Shown: positions 9,882 to 21,014 of the stretch, piece by piece
Numbering within the stretch: the stretch's first letter is position 1
How the letters are laid out: each line of letters starts with the position of its first letter
Source of the DNA: Brachycybe producta
Lineage: Eukaryota > Arthropoda > Diplopoda > Playtdesmida > Andrognathidae
Length of the DNA stretch: 64,000 bases
Reading direction: 5' to 3'
Assembly: GCA_036925085.1 (NCBI GenBank)
Contig: JAUPFP010000099.1
Location: 124,001-188,000, forward strand
The notes under the pieces: model-generated
What the model saw: only the letters and a program-made list of their open reading frames with translations
The model's database searches: none
Told to the model about the DNA's origin: nothing
Translations under genes and position numbers: made by a program

Positions 9882-10474
9882 GAAGTTGAAGTTGAAACTA
9901 AAGTTGAAGTTGAAGTTCAAGTTCAAGTTCAAGTTCAAGTTCAAGTTCAAGTTCAAGTTCAAGTTGAAGATCAAGTTGAAGTTCAAGTTGAAGTTCAAGT
10001 TGAAGTTCAAGTTGAAGTTCAAGTTGAAGTTCAAGTTGAAGTTCAAGTTGAAGTTCAAGTTGAAGTCGAAGTTAAATTTCAAGTTGAATCTGAAGTTGAA
10101 GTTGAAGTTGAAGTTGAAGTTGAAGTTGAAGTTGAAGTTAAAGTTAAAGTTGAAGTTGAAATTGCAGTTGAAGTTGAAATTGAATTTAAAGTTGGAGTTG
10201 AAGTTGAAGTTGAGTTGAAGTTGAAGTTAAAGTTAAAGTTGAAGTTGAAGTTGAAGTCGAAGTTAAATTTCAAGTTGAAGCTGAAGTTCAAGTTGAAGTT
10301 CAAGTTGAAGTTCAAGTTGAAGTTCAAGTTGAAGTTCAAGTTGAAGTTCAAGTTGAAGTTCAAGTTGAAGTTCAAGTTGAAGTTCAAGTTGAAGTTCAAG
10401 TTGAAGTTCAAGTTGAAGTCGAAGTTAAATTTCAAGTTGAATCTGAAGTTGAAGTTGAAGTTGAAGTTGAAGTC

Positions 10475-10505
10475 AGAGTTGAACTTTGAAGTCAATGTTT
10501 AATTT
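10475..10505. repeat. J motif
   Basis: Third copy of the 715-bp J-to-slip segment, 978 bp after the second. Confidence 0.92.
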
Positions 10506-10829
10506 CAAGTTGAAGTTCAAGTTGAAGTTGAAGTTCAAGTTGAAGTTCAAGTTGAAGTTCAAGTTGAAGTTCAAGTTGAAGTTCAAGTAGAAGTTCAAGT
10601 TGAAGTTCAAGTTGAAGTTCAAGTTGAAGTTCAAGTTGAAGTTAAAGTTGAAGTTCAAGTTGAAGTTCAAGTTGAAGTTCAAGTTGAAGTTCAAGTTGAA
10701 GTTCAAGTTAAAGTTCAAGTTGAAGTACAAGTTGAAGTTAAAGTTGAAATTGAAGTTGAAGCTGAAATTGAAGTTAAAGTTGCAGTTAAACTTGAAGTTA
10801 AAATTGAAGTTGAAGTTAAAGTTGAAGTT

Positions 10830-10859
10830 GCAGTTGAAATTGCAGTTGACATTTAAGTT
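10830..10859. repeat. C element core 12
   Basis: Copy of cores 7 and 11, again 373 bp after a J and 342 bp before a slip. Confidence 0.9.
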
Positions 10860-11692
10860 GAAGTTGAAGTTGAAACTAAAGTTGAAGTTGAAGTTCAAGT
10901 TCAAGTTCAAGTTCAAGTTCAAGTTCAAGTTCAAGTTCAAGTTGAAGATCAAGTTGAAGTTCAAGTTGAAGTTCAAGTTGAAGTTCAAGTTGAAGTTCAA
11001 GTTGAAGTTCAAGTTGAAGTTCAAGTTGAAGTTCAAGTTGAAGTCGAAGTTAAATTTCAAGTTGAATCTGAAGTTGAAGTTGAAGTTGAAGTTGAAGTTG
11101 AAGTTGAAGTTGAAGTTAAAGTTAAAGTTGAAGTTGAAATTGCAGTTGAAGTTGAAATTGAATTTAAAGTTGGAGTTGAAGTTGAAGTTGAGTTGAAGTT
11201 GAAGTTAAAGTTAAAGTTGAAGTTGAAGTTGAAGTCGAAGTTAAATTTCAAGTTGAAGCTGAAGTTCAAGTTGAAGTTCAAGTTGAAGTTCAAGTTGAAG
11301 TTCAAGTTGAAGTTCAAGTTGAAGTTCAAGTTGAAGTTCAAGTTGAAGTTCAAGTTGAAGTTCAAGTTGAAGTTCAAGTTGAAGTTCAAGTTGAAGTTCA
11401 AGTTGAAGTTCAAGTTGAAGTTCAAGTTGAAGTTCAAGTTAAAGTTCAAGTTGAAGTTCAAGTTGAAGTACAAGTTGAAGTTCAAGTTGAAGTTCAAGTT
11501 GAAGTTCAAGTTGAAGTTCAAGTTGAAGTCGAAGTTAAATTTCAAGTTGAGGTTGAAGTTGAAGTTGAAGTTGAAGTTGAAGTTCAAGTTGAAGTTCAAG
11601 TTGAAGTTCAAGTTGAAGTTCAAGTTGAAGTCGAAGTTAAATTTCAAGTTGAATCTGAAGTTGAAGTTAAAGTTGAAGTTGAAGTTGAAGTC

Positions 11693-11723
11693 AGAGTTGA
11701 ACTTTGAAGTCGATGTTAAATTT
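11693..11723. repeat. J-prime motif
   Basis: Same surroundings as the J-prime at 3308, including a GAGGTT upstream and an EcoRI motif downstream. Confidence 0.9.
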
Positions 11724-12251
11724 CAATTTGAAGTTCAAGTTGAAGTTCAAGTTGAAGTTCAAGTTGAAGTTCAAGTTGAAGTTCAAGTTGAAGTTCAAGT
11801 TGAAGTCAAAGTTAAATTTCAAGTTGAATCTGAAGTTGAAGTTGAAGTTGAAATTGAAGTTGAAGTTGAAGTTGAAGTTAAAGTTGAGTTTGAAGTTAAA
11901 GTTGAAGTTGAAGTTGAAGTTGAAGTTGAAGTTGAAGTTGAAGTTGATGTTGAAGTTGAATTCAGAGTTGAAGTTGAAGTCGAAGTTAAATTTCAAGTTG
12001 AAGCTGAAGTTCAAGTTGATGTTCAAGTTGAAGTTCAAGTTGAAGTTCAAGTTGAAGTTCAAGTTGAAGTTCAAGTTGAAGTACAAGTTGAATTTCAAGT
12101 TGAAGTTCAAGTTGAAGTTCAAGTTGAAGTTCAAGTTGAAGTTCAAGTTGAAGTTCAAGTTGAAGTTCAAATTGAAGTTCAAGTTGAAGTACAAGTTGAA
12201 GTTCAAGTTGAAGTTCAAGTTTAAGTTGAAGTTCAAGTTAAAGTTAAAGTT

Positions 12252-12857
12252 GAAGTTCAAGTTGAAGTTCAAGTTGAAGTTCAAGTTGAAGTTCAAGTTG
12301 AAGTTCAAGTTGAAGTTCAAGTTGAAGTTCAAGTTGAAGTTCAAGTTGAAGTTCAAGTTGAAGTTCAAGTTGAAGTTCAAGTTGAAGTTCAAGTTGAAGT
12401 TCAAGTTGAAGTTCAAGTTGAAGTTCAAGTTGAAGTTCAAGTTGAAGTTCAAGTTGAAGTTCAAGTTGAAGTTCAAGTTGAAGTTCAAGTTGAAGTTCAA
12501 GTTGAAGTTCAAGTTGAAGTTCAAGTTGAAGTTCAAGTTGAAGTTCAAGTTGAAGTTCAAGTTGAAGTTCAAGTTGAAGTTCAAGTTGAAGTTCAAGTTG
12601 AAGTTCAAGTTGAAGTTCAAGTTGAAGTTCAAGTTGAAGTTCAAGTTGAAGTTCAAGTTGAAGTTCAAGTTGAAGTTCAAGTTGAAGTTCAAGTTGAAGT
12701 TCAAGTTGAAGTTCAAGTTGAAGTTCAAGTTGAAGTTCAAGTTGAAGTTCAAGTTGAAGTTCAAGTTGAAGTTCAAGTTGAAGTTCAAGTTGAAGTTCAA
12801 GTTGAAGTTCAAGTTGAAGTTCAAGTTGAAGTTCAAGTTGAAGTTCAAGTTGAAGTT
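12252..12857. repeat. Longest perfect GAAGTTCAAGTT array
   Basis: The stretch is 606 bp with no deviation from the 12-mer (about 50 copies), ending at CAAATT at 12858. A further perfect 144 bp (12864-13007) follows. Absence of mutation over 50 copies suggests very recent expansion or strong homogenisation. Confidence 0.93.
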
Positions 12858-13127
12858 CAAATTGAAGTTCAAGTTGAAGTTCAAGTTGAAGTTCAAGTTG
12901 AAGTTCAAGTTGAAGTTCAAGTTGAAGTTCAAGTTGAAGTTCAAGTTGAAGTTCAAGTTGAAGTTCAAGTTGAAGTTCAAGTTGAAGTTCAAGTTGAAGT
13001 TCAAGTTAAAGTTCAAGTTGAAGTACAAGTTGAAGTTAAAGTTGAAATTGAAGTTGAAGCTGAAGTTGAAGTTAAAGTTGCAGTTAAACTTGAAGTTAAA
13101 ATTGAAGTTGAAGTTAAAGTTGAAGTT

Positions 13128-13157
13128 GCAGTTGAAATTGCAGTTGACATTTAAGTT
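13128..13157. repeat. C element core 13
   Basis: GAAGCT-GAAGTT lineage, after the 606-bp perfect array; J follows at 264 bp. Confidence 0.9.
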
Positions 13158-13409
13158 GAAGTTGAAGTTGAAACTAAAGTTGAAGTTGAAGTTGAAGTTC
13201 AAGTTGAAGTTCAAGTTCAAGTTCAAGTTCAAGTTCAAGTTCAAGTTCAAGTTGAAGATCAAGTTGAAGTTAAAGTTGAAGTTCAAGTTGAAGTTCAAGT
13301 TGAAGTTCAAGTTGAAGTTCAAGTTGAAGTTCAAGTTGAAGTTCAAGTTGAAGTCGAAGTTAAATTTCAAGTTGAATCTGAAGTTGAAGTTGAAGTTGAA
13401 GTTGAAGTC

Positions 13410-13597
13410 AGAGTTGAACTTTGAAGTCAATGTTTAATTTCAAGTTGAAGTTCAAGTTGAAGTTGAAGTTCAAGTTGAAGTTCAAGTTGAAGTTCAAGTT
13501 GAAGTCGAAGTTAAATTTCAAGTTGAATCTGAAGTTGAAGTTAAAGTTGAAGTTGAAGTTGAAGTCAGAGTTGAACTTTGAAGTCGAAGTTAAATTT
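13410..13597. repeat. J / J-prime pair
   Basis: A J (13410) and a J-prime (13567) lie 157 bp apart. The second has GAAGTT where other J-prime copies have GATGTT. It is the only mixed pair. Confidence 0.9.
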
Positions 13598-14767
13598 CAA
13601 TTTGAAGTTCAAGTTGAAGTTCAAGTTGAAGTTCAAGTTGAAGTCAAAGTTAAATTTCAAGTTGAATCTGAAGTTGAAGTTGAAGTTGAAATTGAAGTTG
13701 AAGTTGAAGTTGAAGTTAAAGTTGAGTTTGAAGTTAAAGTTGAAGTTGAAGTTGAAGTTGAAGTTGAAGTTGAAGTTGATGTTGAAGTTGAATTCAGAGT
13801 TGAAGTTGAAGTCGAAGTTAAATTTCAAGTTGAAGCTGAAGTTCAAGTTGATGTTCAAGTTGAAGTTCAAGTTGAAGTTCAAGTTGAAGTTCAAGTTGAA
13901 GTTCAAGTTGAAGTTCAAGTTGAAGTTCAAGTTGAAGTTCAAGTTGAAGTACAAGTTGAATTTCAAGTTGAAGTTCAAGTTGAAGTTCAAGTTGAAGTTC
14001 AAGTTGAAGTTCAAGTTGAAATTCAAGTTGAAGTTCAAATTGAAGTTCAAGTTGAAGTACAAGTTGAAGTTCAAGTTGAAGTTCAAGTTTAAGTTGAAGT
14101 TCAAGTTAAAGTTCAAGTTGAAGTTCAAGTTGAAGTTCAAGTTGAAGTTCAAGTTGAAGTTCAAGTTGAAGTTCAAGTTGAAGTTCAAGTTGAAGTTCAA
14201 GTTGAAGTTCAAGTTGAAGTTCAAGTTGAAGTTCAAGTTGAAGTTCAAGTTGAAGTTCAAGTTGAAGTTCAAGTTGAAGTTCAAGTTGAAGTTCAAGTTG
14301 AAGTTCAAGTTGAAGTTCAAGTTGAAGTTCAAGTTGAAGTTCAAGTTGAAGTTCAAGTTGAAGTTCAAGATGAAGTTCAAGTTGAAGTTCAAGTTGAAGT
14401 TCAAGTTGAAGTTCAAGTTGAAGTTCAAGTTGAAGTTCAAGTTGAAGTTCAAGTTGAAGTTCAAGTTGAAGTTCAAGTTGAAGTTCAAGTTGAAGTTCAA
14501 GTTGAAGTTCAAGTTGAAGTTCAAATTGAAGTTCAAGTTGAAGTTCAAGTTGAAGTTCAAGTTGAAGTTCAAGTTGAAGTTCAAGTTGAAGTTCAAGTTG
14601 AAGTTCAAGTTGAAGTTCAAGTTGAAGTTCAAGTTGAAGTTCAAGTTAAAGTTCAAGTTGAAATACAAGTTGAAGTTAAAGTTGAAATTGAAGTTGAAGC
14701 TGAAGTTGAAGTTAAAGTTGCAGTTAAACTTGAAGTTAAAATTGAAGTTGAAGTTAAAGTTGAAGTT

Positions 14768-14797
14768 GCAGTTGAAATTGCAGTTGACATTTAAGTT
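14768..14797. repeat. C element core 14
   Basis: GAAGCT-GAAGTT lineage, preceded by GAAATA in place of GAAGTA near 14660 and followed by a long CAAGTT-only run. Confidence 0.9.
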
Positions 14798-15031
14798 GAA
14801 GTTGAAGTTGAAACTAAAGTTGAAGTTCAAGTTCAAGTTCAAGTTCAAGTTCAAGTTCAAGTTCAAGTTCAAGTTCAAGTTCAAGTTGAAGATCAAGTTG
14901 AAGTTAAAGTTGAAGTTCAAGTTGAAGTTCAAGTTGAAGTTCAAGTTGAAGTTCAAGTTGAAGTTCAAGTTGAAGTCGAAGTTAAATTTCAAGTTGAATC
15001 TGAAGTTGAAGTTGAAGTTGAAGTTGAAGTC

Positions 15032-15231
15032 AGAGTTGAACTTTGAAGTCAATGTTTAATTTCAAGTTGAAGTTCAAGTTGAAGTTCAAGTTGAAGTTCA
15101 AGTTGAAGTTCAAGTTGAAGTTCAAGTTGAAGTTCAAGTTGAAGTCGAAGTTAAATTTCAAGTTGAATCTGAAGTTGAAGTTGAAGTTGAAGTTGAAGTC
15201 AGAGTTGAACTTTGAAGTCAATGTTTAATTT
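15032..15231. repeat. J pair, 169-bp spacing
   Basis: Two J motifs separated by a short array and a GAAGTC/AAATTT/GAATCT segment. It marks the passage from the left C/J-rich region to the mixed region. Confidence 0.91.
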
Positions 15232-15501
15232 CAAGTTGAAGTTCAAGTTGAAGTTGAAGTTCAAGTTGAAGTTCAAGTTGAAGTTCAAGTTGAAGTTCAA
15301 GTTGAAGTTCAAGTTGAAGTTCAAGTTGAAGTTCAAGTTGAAGTTCAAGTTGAAGTCGAAGTTAAATTTCAAGTTGAATCTGAAGTTGAAGTTGAAGTTC
15401 AAGTTGAAGTTGAAGTTGAAGTTGAAGTTAAAGTTGAAGTTGAAGTTGAAATTGCAGTTGAAGTTGAAATTGAATTTAAAGTTGGAGTTGAAGTTGAAGT
15501 T

Positions 15502-16736
15502 GAGTTGAAGTTGAAGTTAAAGTTAAAGTTGAAGTTGAAGTTGAAGTCGAAGTTAAATTTTAAGTTGAAGCTGAAGTTCAAGTTGAAGTTCAAGTTGAAG
15601 TTCAAGTTGAAGTTCAAGTTGAAGTTCAAGTTGAAGTTCAAGTTGAAGTTCAAGTTGAAGTTCAAGTTGAAGTTCAAGTTGAAGTTCAAGTTGAAGTTCA
15701 AGTTGAAGTTCAAGTTGAAGTTCAAGTTGAAGTTCAAGTTGAAGTTCAAGTTGAAGTTCAAGTTGAAGTTCAAGTTGAAGTTCAAGTTGAAGTTCAAGTT
15801 GAAGTTCAAGTTGAAGTTCAAGTTGAAGTTCAAGTTGAAGTTCAAGTTGAAGTACAAGTTGAAGTTCAAGTTGAAGTTCAAGTTGAAGTTAAAGTTCAAG
15901 TTGAAGTCGAAGTTAAATTTCAAGTTAAGGTTGAAGTTGAAGTTGAAGTTGAAGTTCAAGTTGAAGTTCAAGTTGAAGTTCAAGTTGAAGTTCAAGTTGA
16001 AGTTCAAGTTGAAGTCAAAGTTAAATTTCAAGTTGAATATGAAGTTGAAGTTGAAGTTGAAATTGAAGTTGAAGTTGAAGTTGAAGTTAAAGTTGAGTTT
16101 GAAGTTAAAGTTGAAGTTGAAGTTGAAGTTGAAGTTGAAGTTGAAGTTGAAGTTGATGTTGAAGTTGAATTCAGAGTTGAAGTTGAAGTCGAAGTTAAAT
16201 TTCAAGTTGAAGCTGAAGTTCAAGTTGATGTTCAAGTTGAAGTTCAAGTTGAAGTTCAAGTTGAAGTTGAAGTTGAAGTTCAAGTTGAAGTACAAGTTGA
16301 TGTTCAAGTTGAAGTTCAAGTTGAAGTTCAAGTTGAAGTTGAAGTTGAAGTTCAAGTTGAAGTACAAGTTGAATTTCAAGTTGAAGTTCAAGTTGAAGTT
16401 CAAGTTGAAGTTCAAGTTGAAGTTCAAGTTGAAGTTCAAGTTGAAGTTCAAGTTGAAGTTCAAGTTGAAGTTCAAGTTGAAGTTCAAGTTGAAGTTCAAG
16501 TTGAAGTTCAAGTTGAAGTTCAAGTTGAAGTTCAAGTTGAAGTACAAGTTGAAGTTCAAGTTGAAGTTCAAGTTGAAGTTCAAGTTGAAGTTGAAGTTCA
16601 AGTTCAAGTTGCAGTTCAAGTTGAAGTCGAAGTTAAATTTCAAGTTGAGGTTGAAGTTGAAGTTGAAGTTGAAGTTGAAGTTGAAATTGCAGTTGAAGTT
16701 GAAATTGAATTTAAAGTTGGAGTTGAAGTTGAAGTT
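15502..16736. repeat. A-module block with EcoRI motif and 72-bp duplication
   Basis: A long pure array (about 15580-15845) is followed by AAGGTT near 15926, GAATAT near 16036 and an EcoRI motif at 16167. Two copies of a 72-bp segment begin at GATGTT 16227 and 16299. One hexamer is TAAGTT after AAATTT near 15560. The block ends in GCAGTT, AAATTT, GAGGTT and the G-slip lead-in. This is the leftmost typical A-module of the right-hand type. Confidence 0.88.
16227..16370. repeat. 72-bp tandem duplication of the GATGTT segment
   Basis: Two successive segments begin with GATGTT (16227 and 16299) and run through GAAGTT-only hexamers to GAAGTA and CAAGTT; the second ends at GAATTT. The same duplicated segment marks the A-modules from here to 62.4 kb, with 60-72 bp spacing, and is absent left of 15.5 kb. 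Confidence 0.85.
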
Positions 16737-18187
16737 GAGTTGAAGTTGAAGTTAAAGTTGAAGTTGAAGTTCAAGTTGAAGTTCAAGTTGAAGTTCAAGT
16801 TGAAGTTCAAGTTGAAGTTCAAGTTGAAGTTCAAGTTGAAGTTCAAGTTGAAGTTCAAGTTGAAGTTGAAGTTGAAGTTGAAGTTGAAATTGAAGTTGAA
16901 GTTGAAGTTGAAGTTGAAGTTAAAGTTGAGTTTGAAGTTGAAGTTGAAGTTGAAGTTGAAGTTGATGTTGAAGTTGAATTCAGAGTTGAAGTTGAAGTCG
17001 AAGTTAAATTTCAAGTTGAAGCTGAAGTTCAAGTTGATGTTCAAGTTGAAGTTCAAGTTGAAGTTCAAGTTGAATTTCAAGTTGAAGTTCAAGTTGAAGT
17101 TCAAGTTGAAGTTCAAGTTGAAGTTCAAGTTGAAGTTCAAGTTGAAGTTCAAGTTGAAGTTCAAGTTGAAGTTCAAGTTGAAGTACAAGTTGAAGTTCAA
17201 GTTGAAGTTCAAGTTCAAGTTGAAGTTCAAGTTGAAGTTCAAGTTGAAGTTAAATTTCAAGTTGAAGCTAAAGTTCAAGTTGATGTTCAAGTTGAATTTC
17301 AAGTTGAAGTTCAAGTTGAAGTTCAAGTTGAAGTTCAAGTTGAAGTTCAAGTTGAAGTTCAAGTTGAAGTTCAAGTTGAAGTTCAAGTTGAAGTTCAAGT
17401 TGAAGTTCAAGTTGAAGTACAAGTTGAAGTTCAAGTTGAAGTTCAAGTTCAAGTTGAAGTTCAAGTTGAAGTTCAAGTTGAAGTTCAAGTTGAAGTTCAA
17501 GTTGAAGTTCAAGTTGAAGTTCAAGTTGAAGTTCAAGTTGAAGTTCAAGGTGAAGTTCAAGTTGAAGTTCAAGTTGAAGTTCAAGTTGAAGTTCAAGTTG
17601 AAGTTCAAGTTGAAGTTCAAGTTGAAGTTCAAGTTGAAGTTCAAGTTGAAGTTCAAGTTGAAGTTCAAGTTGAAGTTCAAGTTGAAGTTAAAGTTGAAGT
17701 TCAAGTTGAAGTTCAAGTTGAAGTACAAGTTGAATTTCAAGTTGAAGTTCAAGTTGAAGTTCAAGTTGAAGTTCAAGTTGAAGTTCAAGTTGAAGTTCAA
17801 GTTGAAGTTCAAGTTGAAGTTCAAGTTGAAGTTCAAGTTGAAGTTCAAGTTGAAGTTCAAGTTGAAGTTCAAGTTGAAGTTCAAATTGAAGTTCAAGTTG
17901 AAGTACAAGTTGAAGTTCAAGTTGAAGTTCAAGTTCAAGTTGAAGTTCAAGTTGAAGTTCAAGTTGAAGTTCAAGTTGAAGTTCAAGTTGAAGTTCAAGT
18001 TGAAGTTCAAGTTGAAGTTCAAGTTGAAGTCGAAGTTAAATTTCAAGTTGAATCTGAAGTTGAAGTTGAAGTTCAAGTTGAAGTACAAGTTGAAGTTAAA
18101 GTTGAAATTGAAGTTGAAGCTGAAGTTGAAGTTAAAGTTGCAGTTAAACTTGAAGTTAAAATTGAATTTGAAGTTAAAGTTGAAGTT

Positions 18188-18217
18188 GCAGTTGAAATTG
18201 CAGTTGACATTTAAGTT
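18188..18217. repeat. C element core 15
   Basis: First copy of the AAAATT-GAATTT lineage, shared with cores 16, 18, 19 and 20. Confidence 0.9.
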
Positions 18218-18463
18218 GAAGTTGAAGTTGAAACTAAAGTTGAAGTTCAAGTTCAAGTTCAAGTTCAAGTTCAAGTTCAAGTTGAAGTTCAAGTTGAAGA
18301 TCAAGTTGAAGTTAAAGTTGAAGTTCAAGTTGAAGTTCAAGTTGAAGTTCAAGTTGAAGTTCAAGTTGAAGTTCAAGTTGAAGTTCAAGTTGAAGTTCAA
18401 GTTGAAGTCGAAGTTAAATTTCAAGTTGAATCTGAAGTTGAAGTTGAAGTTGAAGTTGAAGTC

Positions 18464-18639
18464 AGAGTTGAACTTTGAAGTCAATGTTTAATTTCAAGTT
18501 GAAGTTCAAGTTGAAGTTCAAGTTGAAGTTCAAGTTGAAGTTCAAGTTGAAGTCGAAGTTTAATTTCAAGTTGAATCTGAAGTTGAAGTTGAAGTTGAAG
18601 TTGAAGTCAGAGTTGAACTTTGAAGTCAATGTTTAATTT
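18464..18639. repeat. J pair, 145-bp spacing
   Basis: Closest J pair in the window. TAATTT replaces AAATTT between the motifs. Confidence 0.91.
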
Positions 18640-18921
18640 CAAGTTGAAGTTCAAGTTGAAGTTGAAGTTCAAGTTGAAGTTCAAGTTGAAGTTCAAGTTG
18701 AAGTTCAAGTTGAAGTTCAAGTTGAAGTTCAAGTTGAAGTTCAAGTTGAAGTTCAAGTTGAAGTTCAAGTTGAAGTCGAAGTTAAATTTCAAGTTGAATC
18801 TGAAGTTGAAGTTGAAGTTCAAGTTGAAGTTGAAGTTGAAGTTGAAGTTAAAGTTGAAGTTGAAGTTGAAATTGCAGTTGAAGTTGAAATTGAATTTAAA
18901 GTTGGAGTTGAAGTTGAAGTT

Positions 18922-21014
18922 GAGTTGAAGTTGAAGTTAAAGTTAAAGTTGAAGTTGAAGTTGAAGTCGAAGTTAAATTTCAAGTTGAAGCTGAAGTTCA
19001 AGTTGAAGTTCAAGTTGAAGTTCAAGTTGAAGTTCAAGTTGAAGTTCAAGTTGAAGTTCAAGTTGAAGTTCAAGTTGAAGTTCAAGTTGAAGTTCAAGTT
19101 GAAGTTCAAGTTGAAGTTCAAGTTGAAGTTCAAGTTGAAGTTCAAGTTGAAGTTCAAGTTGAAGTTCAAGTTGAAGTTCAAGTTGAAGTTCAAGTTGAAG
19201 TTCAAGTTGAAGTTCAAGTTGAAGTTCAAGTTGAAGTTCAAGTTGAAGTTCAAGTTGAAGTTCAAGTTGAAGTTCAAGTTGAAGTTCAAGTTGAAGTTCA
19301 AGTTGAAGTACAAGTTGAAGTTCAAGTTGAAGTTCAAGTTGAAGTTGAAGTTGAAGTTCAAGTTGAAGTCGAAGTTAAATTTCAAGTTAAGGTTGAAGTT
19401 GAAGTTGAAGTTCAAGTTCAAGTTGCAGTTCAAGTTGAAGTTCAAGTTGAAGTTCAAGTTGAAGTCAAAGTTAAATTTCAAGTTGAATATGAAGTTGAAG
19501 TTGAAGTTGAAATTGAAGTTGAAGTTGAAGTTGAAGTTAAAGTTGAGTTTGAAGTTAAAGTTGAAGTTGAAGTTGAAGTTGAAGTTGAAATTGAAGTTGA
19601 AGTTGAAGTTGATGTTGAAGTTGAATTCAGAGTTGAAGTTGAAGTCGAAGTTAAATTTCAAGTTGAAGCTGAAGTTCAAGTTGATGTTCAAGTTGAAGTT
19701 CAAGTTGAAGTTCAAGTTGAAGTTGAAGTTGAAGTTCAAGTTGAAGTACAAGTTGATGTTCAAGTTGAAGTTCAAGTTGAAGTTCAAGTTGAAGTTGAAG
19801 TTGAAGTTCAAGTTGAAGTACAAGTTGAATTTCAAGTTGAAGTTCAAGTTGAAGTTCAAGTTGAAGTTCAAGTTGAATCTGAAGTTGAAGTTGAAGTTGA
19901 AATTGAAGTTGAAGTTGAAGTTGAAGTTAAAGTTGAGTTTGAAGTTAAAGTTGAAGTTGAAGTTGAAGTCGAAGTTGAAGTTGATGTTGAAGTTGAATTC
20001 AGAGTTGAAGTTGAAGTCGAAGTTAAATTTCAAGTTGAAGCTGAAGTTCAAGTTGATGTTCAAGTTGAAGTTCAAGTTGAAGTTCAAGTTGAAGTTCAAG
20101 TTGAAGTTCAAGTTGAAGTACAAGTTGAATTTCAAGTTGAAGTTCAAGTTGAAGTTCAAGTTGAAGTTCAAGTTGAAGTTCAAGTTGAAGTTCAAGTTGA
20201 AGTTCAAGTTGAAGTTCAAGTTGAAGTTCAAGTTGAAGTTCAAGTTGAAGTTCAAGTTGAAGTTCAAATTGAAGTTCAAGTTGAAGTACAAGTTGAAGTT
20301 CAAGTTGAAGTTCAAGTTCAAGTTGAAGTTCAAGTTGAAGTTCAAGTTGAAGTTCAAGTTGAAGTTCAAGTTGAAGTTCAAGTTGAAGTTCAAGTTGAAG
20401 TTCAAGTTGAAGTTCAAGTTGAAGTCGAAGTTAAATTTCAAGTTGAATCTGAAGTTGAAGTTGAAGTTCAAGTTGAAGTACAAGTTGAAGTTAAAGTTGA
20501 AATTGAAGTTGAAGCTGAAGTTGAAGTTAAAGTTGCAGTTAAACTTGAAGTTAAAATTGAATTTGAAGTTAAAGTTGAAGTTGCAGTTGAAATTGCAGTT
20601 GACATTTAAGTTGAAGTTGAAGTTGAAACTAAAGTTGAAGTTCAAGTTCAAGTTCAAGTTCAAGTTCAAGTTGAAGTACAAGTTGAATTTCAAGTTGAAG
20701 TTCAAGTTGAAGTTCAAGTTGAAGTTCAAGTTGAAGTTAAAGTTGAAGTTCAAGTTGAAGTTCAAGTTGAAGTTCAAGTTGAAGTTCAAGTTGAAGTTCA
20801 AGTTGAAGTTCAAGTTGAAGTTCAAGTTGAAGTTCAAGTTGAAGTTCAAGTTGAAGTACAAGTGGAAGTTCAAGTTGAAGTTCAAGTTGCAGTTCAAGTT
20901 GAAGTCGAAGTTAAATTTCAAGTTGAGGTTGAAGTTGAAGTTGAAGTTGAAGTTGAAGTTGAAATTGCAGTTGAAGTTGAAATTGAATTTAAAGTTGGAG
21001 TTGAAGTTGAAGTT
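18922..21014. repeat. A-module block with two EcoRI motifs and a C element, no J
   Basis: A pure array at about 18998-19306 leads to AAGGTT, GAATAT and EcoRI at 19623. A 72-bp GATGTT segment is repeated, and a second EcoRI motif lies at 19995. The C element at 20601 is not followed by J; it runs into an array and then GCAGTT, GAGGTT and the G-slip lead-in. A unique CAAGTG occurs near 20860. I read this as a fusion of A, B and C material in register. Confidence 0.85.
20583..20612. repeat. C element core 16
   Basis: AAAATT-GAATTT lineage; downstream half replaced by GAAGTA/GAATTT array sequence, so no GAAGAT and no J. Confidence 0.89.

Larger units (their letters stand above)
8879..10211. repeat. 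Second copy of the short A-module block
   Basis: J-prime at 8986, C at 9209, J at 9497 and C at 9870 repeat the order of the block at 5698. It is 6 bp longer, from one extra GAAGTT between C and J. One CAAGTT-to-AAAGTT change lies near 9654. Confidence 0.9.
10212..11189. repeat. Shortened A-module block with one J and one C
   Basis: A short A-module (array about 10285-10414) leads directly to a J at 10475 and a C element at 10848. The J-to-G-slip part (10475-11189) is 715 bp, the same length as 6310-7024 and 9497-10211. The J-prime/C half seen in the blocks at 5698 and 8879 is missing, which suggests a deletion of about 350 bp by unequal exchange. Confidence 0.87.
11190..15501. repeat. Longest block: A-module, five J-type motifs, 606-bp perfect array
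   Basis: This 4312-bp block has no internal G-slip. It contains J-prime at 11693 and 13567, J at 13410, 15032 and 15201, EcoRI motifs at 11958 and 13790, and C elements at 13146 and 14786. A perfect 12-mer array runs 12252-12857. Its first half matches the block at 2853 and that pattern then repeats, so it looks like two such units with the G-slip between them lost. Its length is 4 modulo 6, as predicted for one slip and five J motifs. Confidence 0.88.
16737..18921. repeat. B-module block with CAAGGT marker, C element and J pair
   Basis: The B-module has its EcoRI motif at 16976. GATGTT lies near 17038 and 17282. The rare hexamer CAAGGT at 17546 is shared only with 32919 and 34946. A C element (18206) and a J pair (18464, 18609) close the block. 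TAATTT replaces AAATTT between the two J motifs near 18559. Confidence 0.87.
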
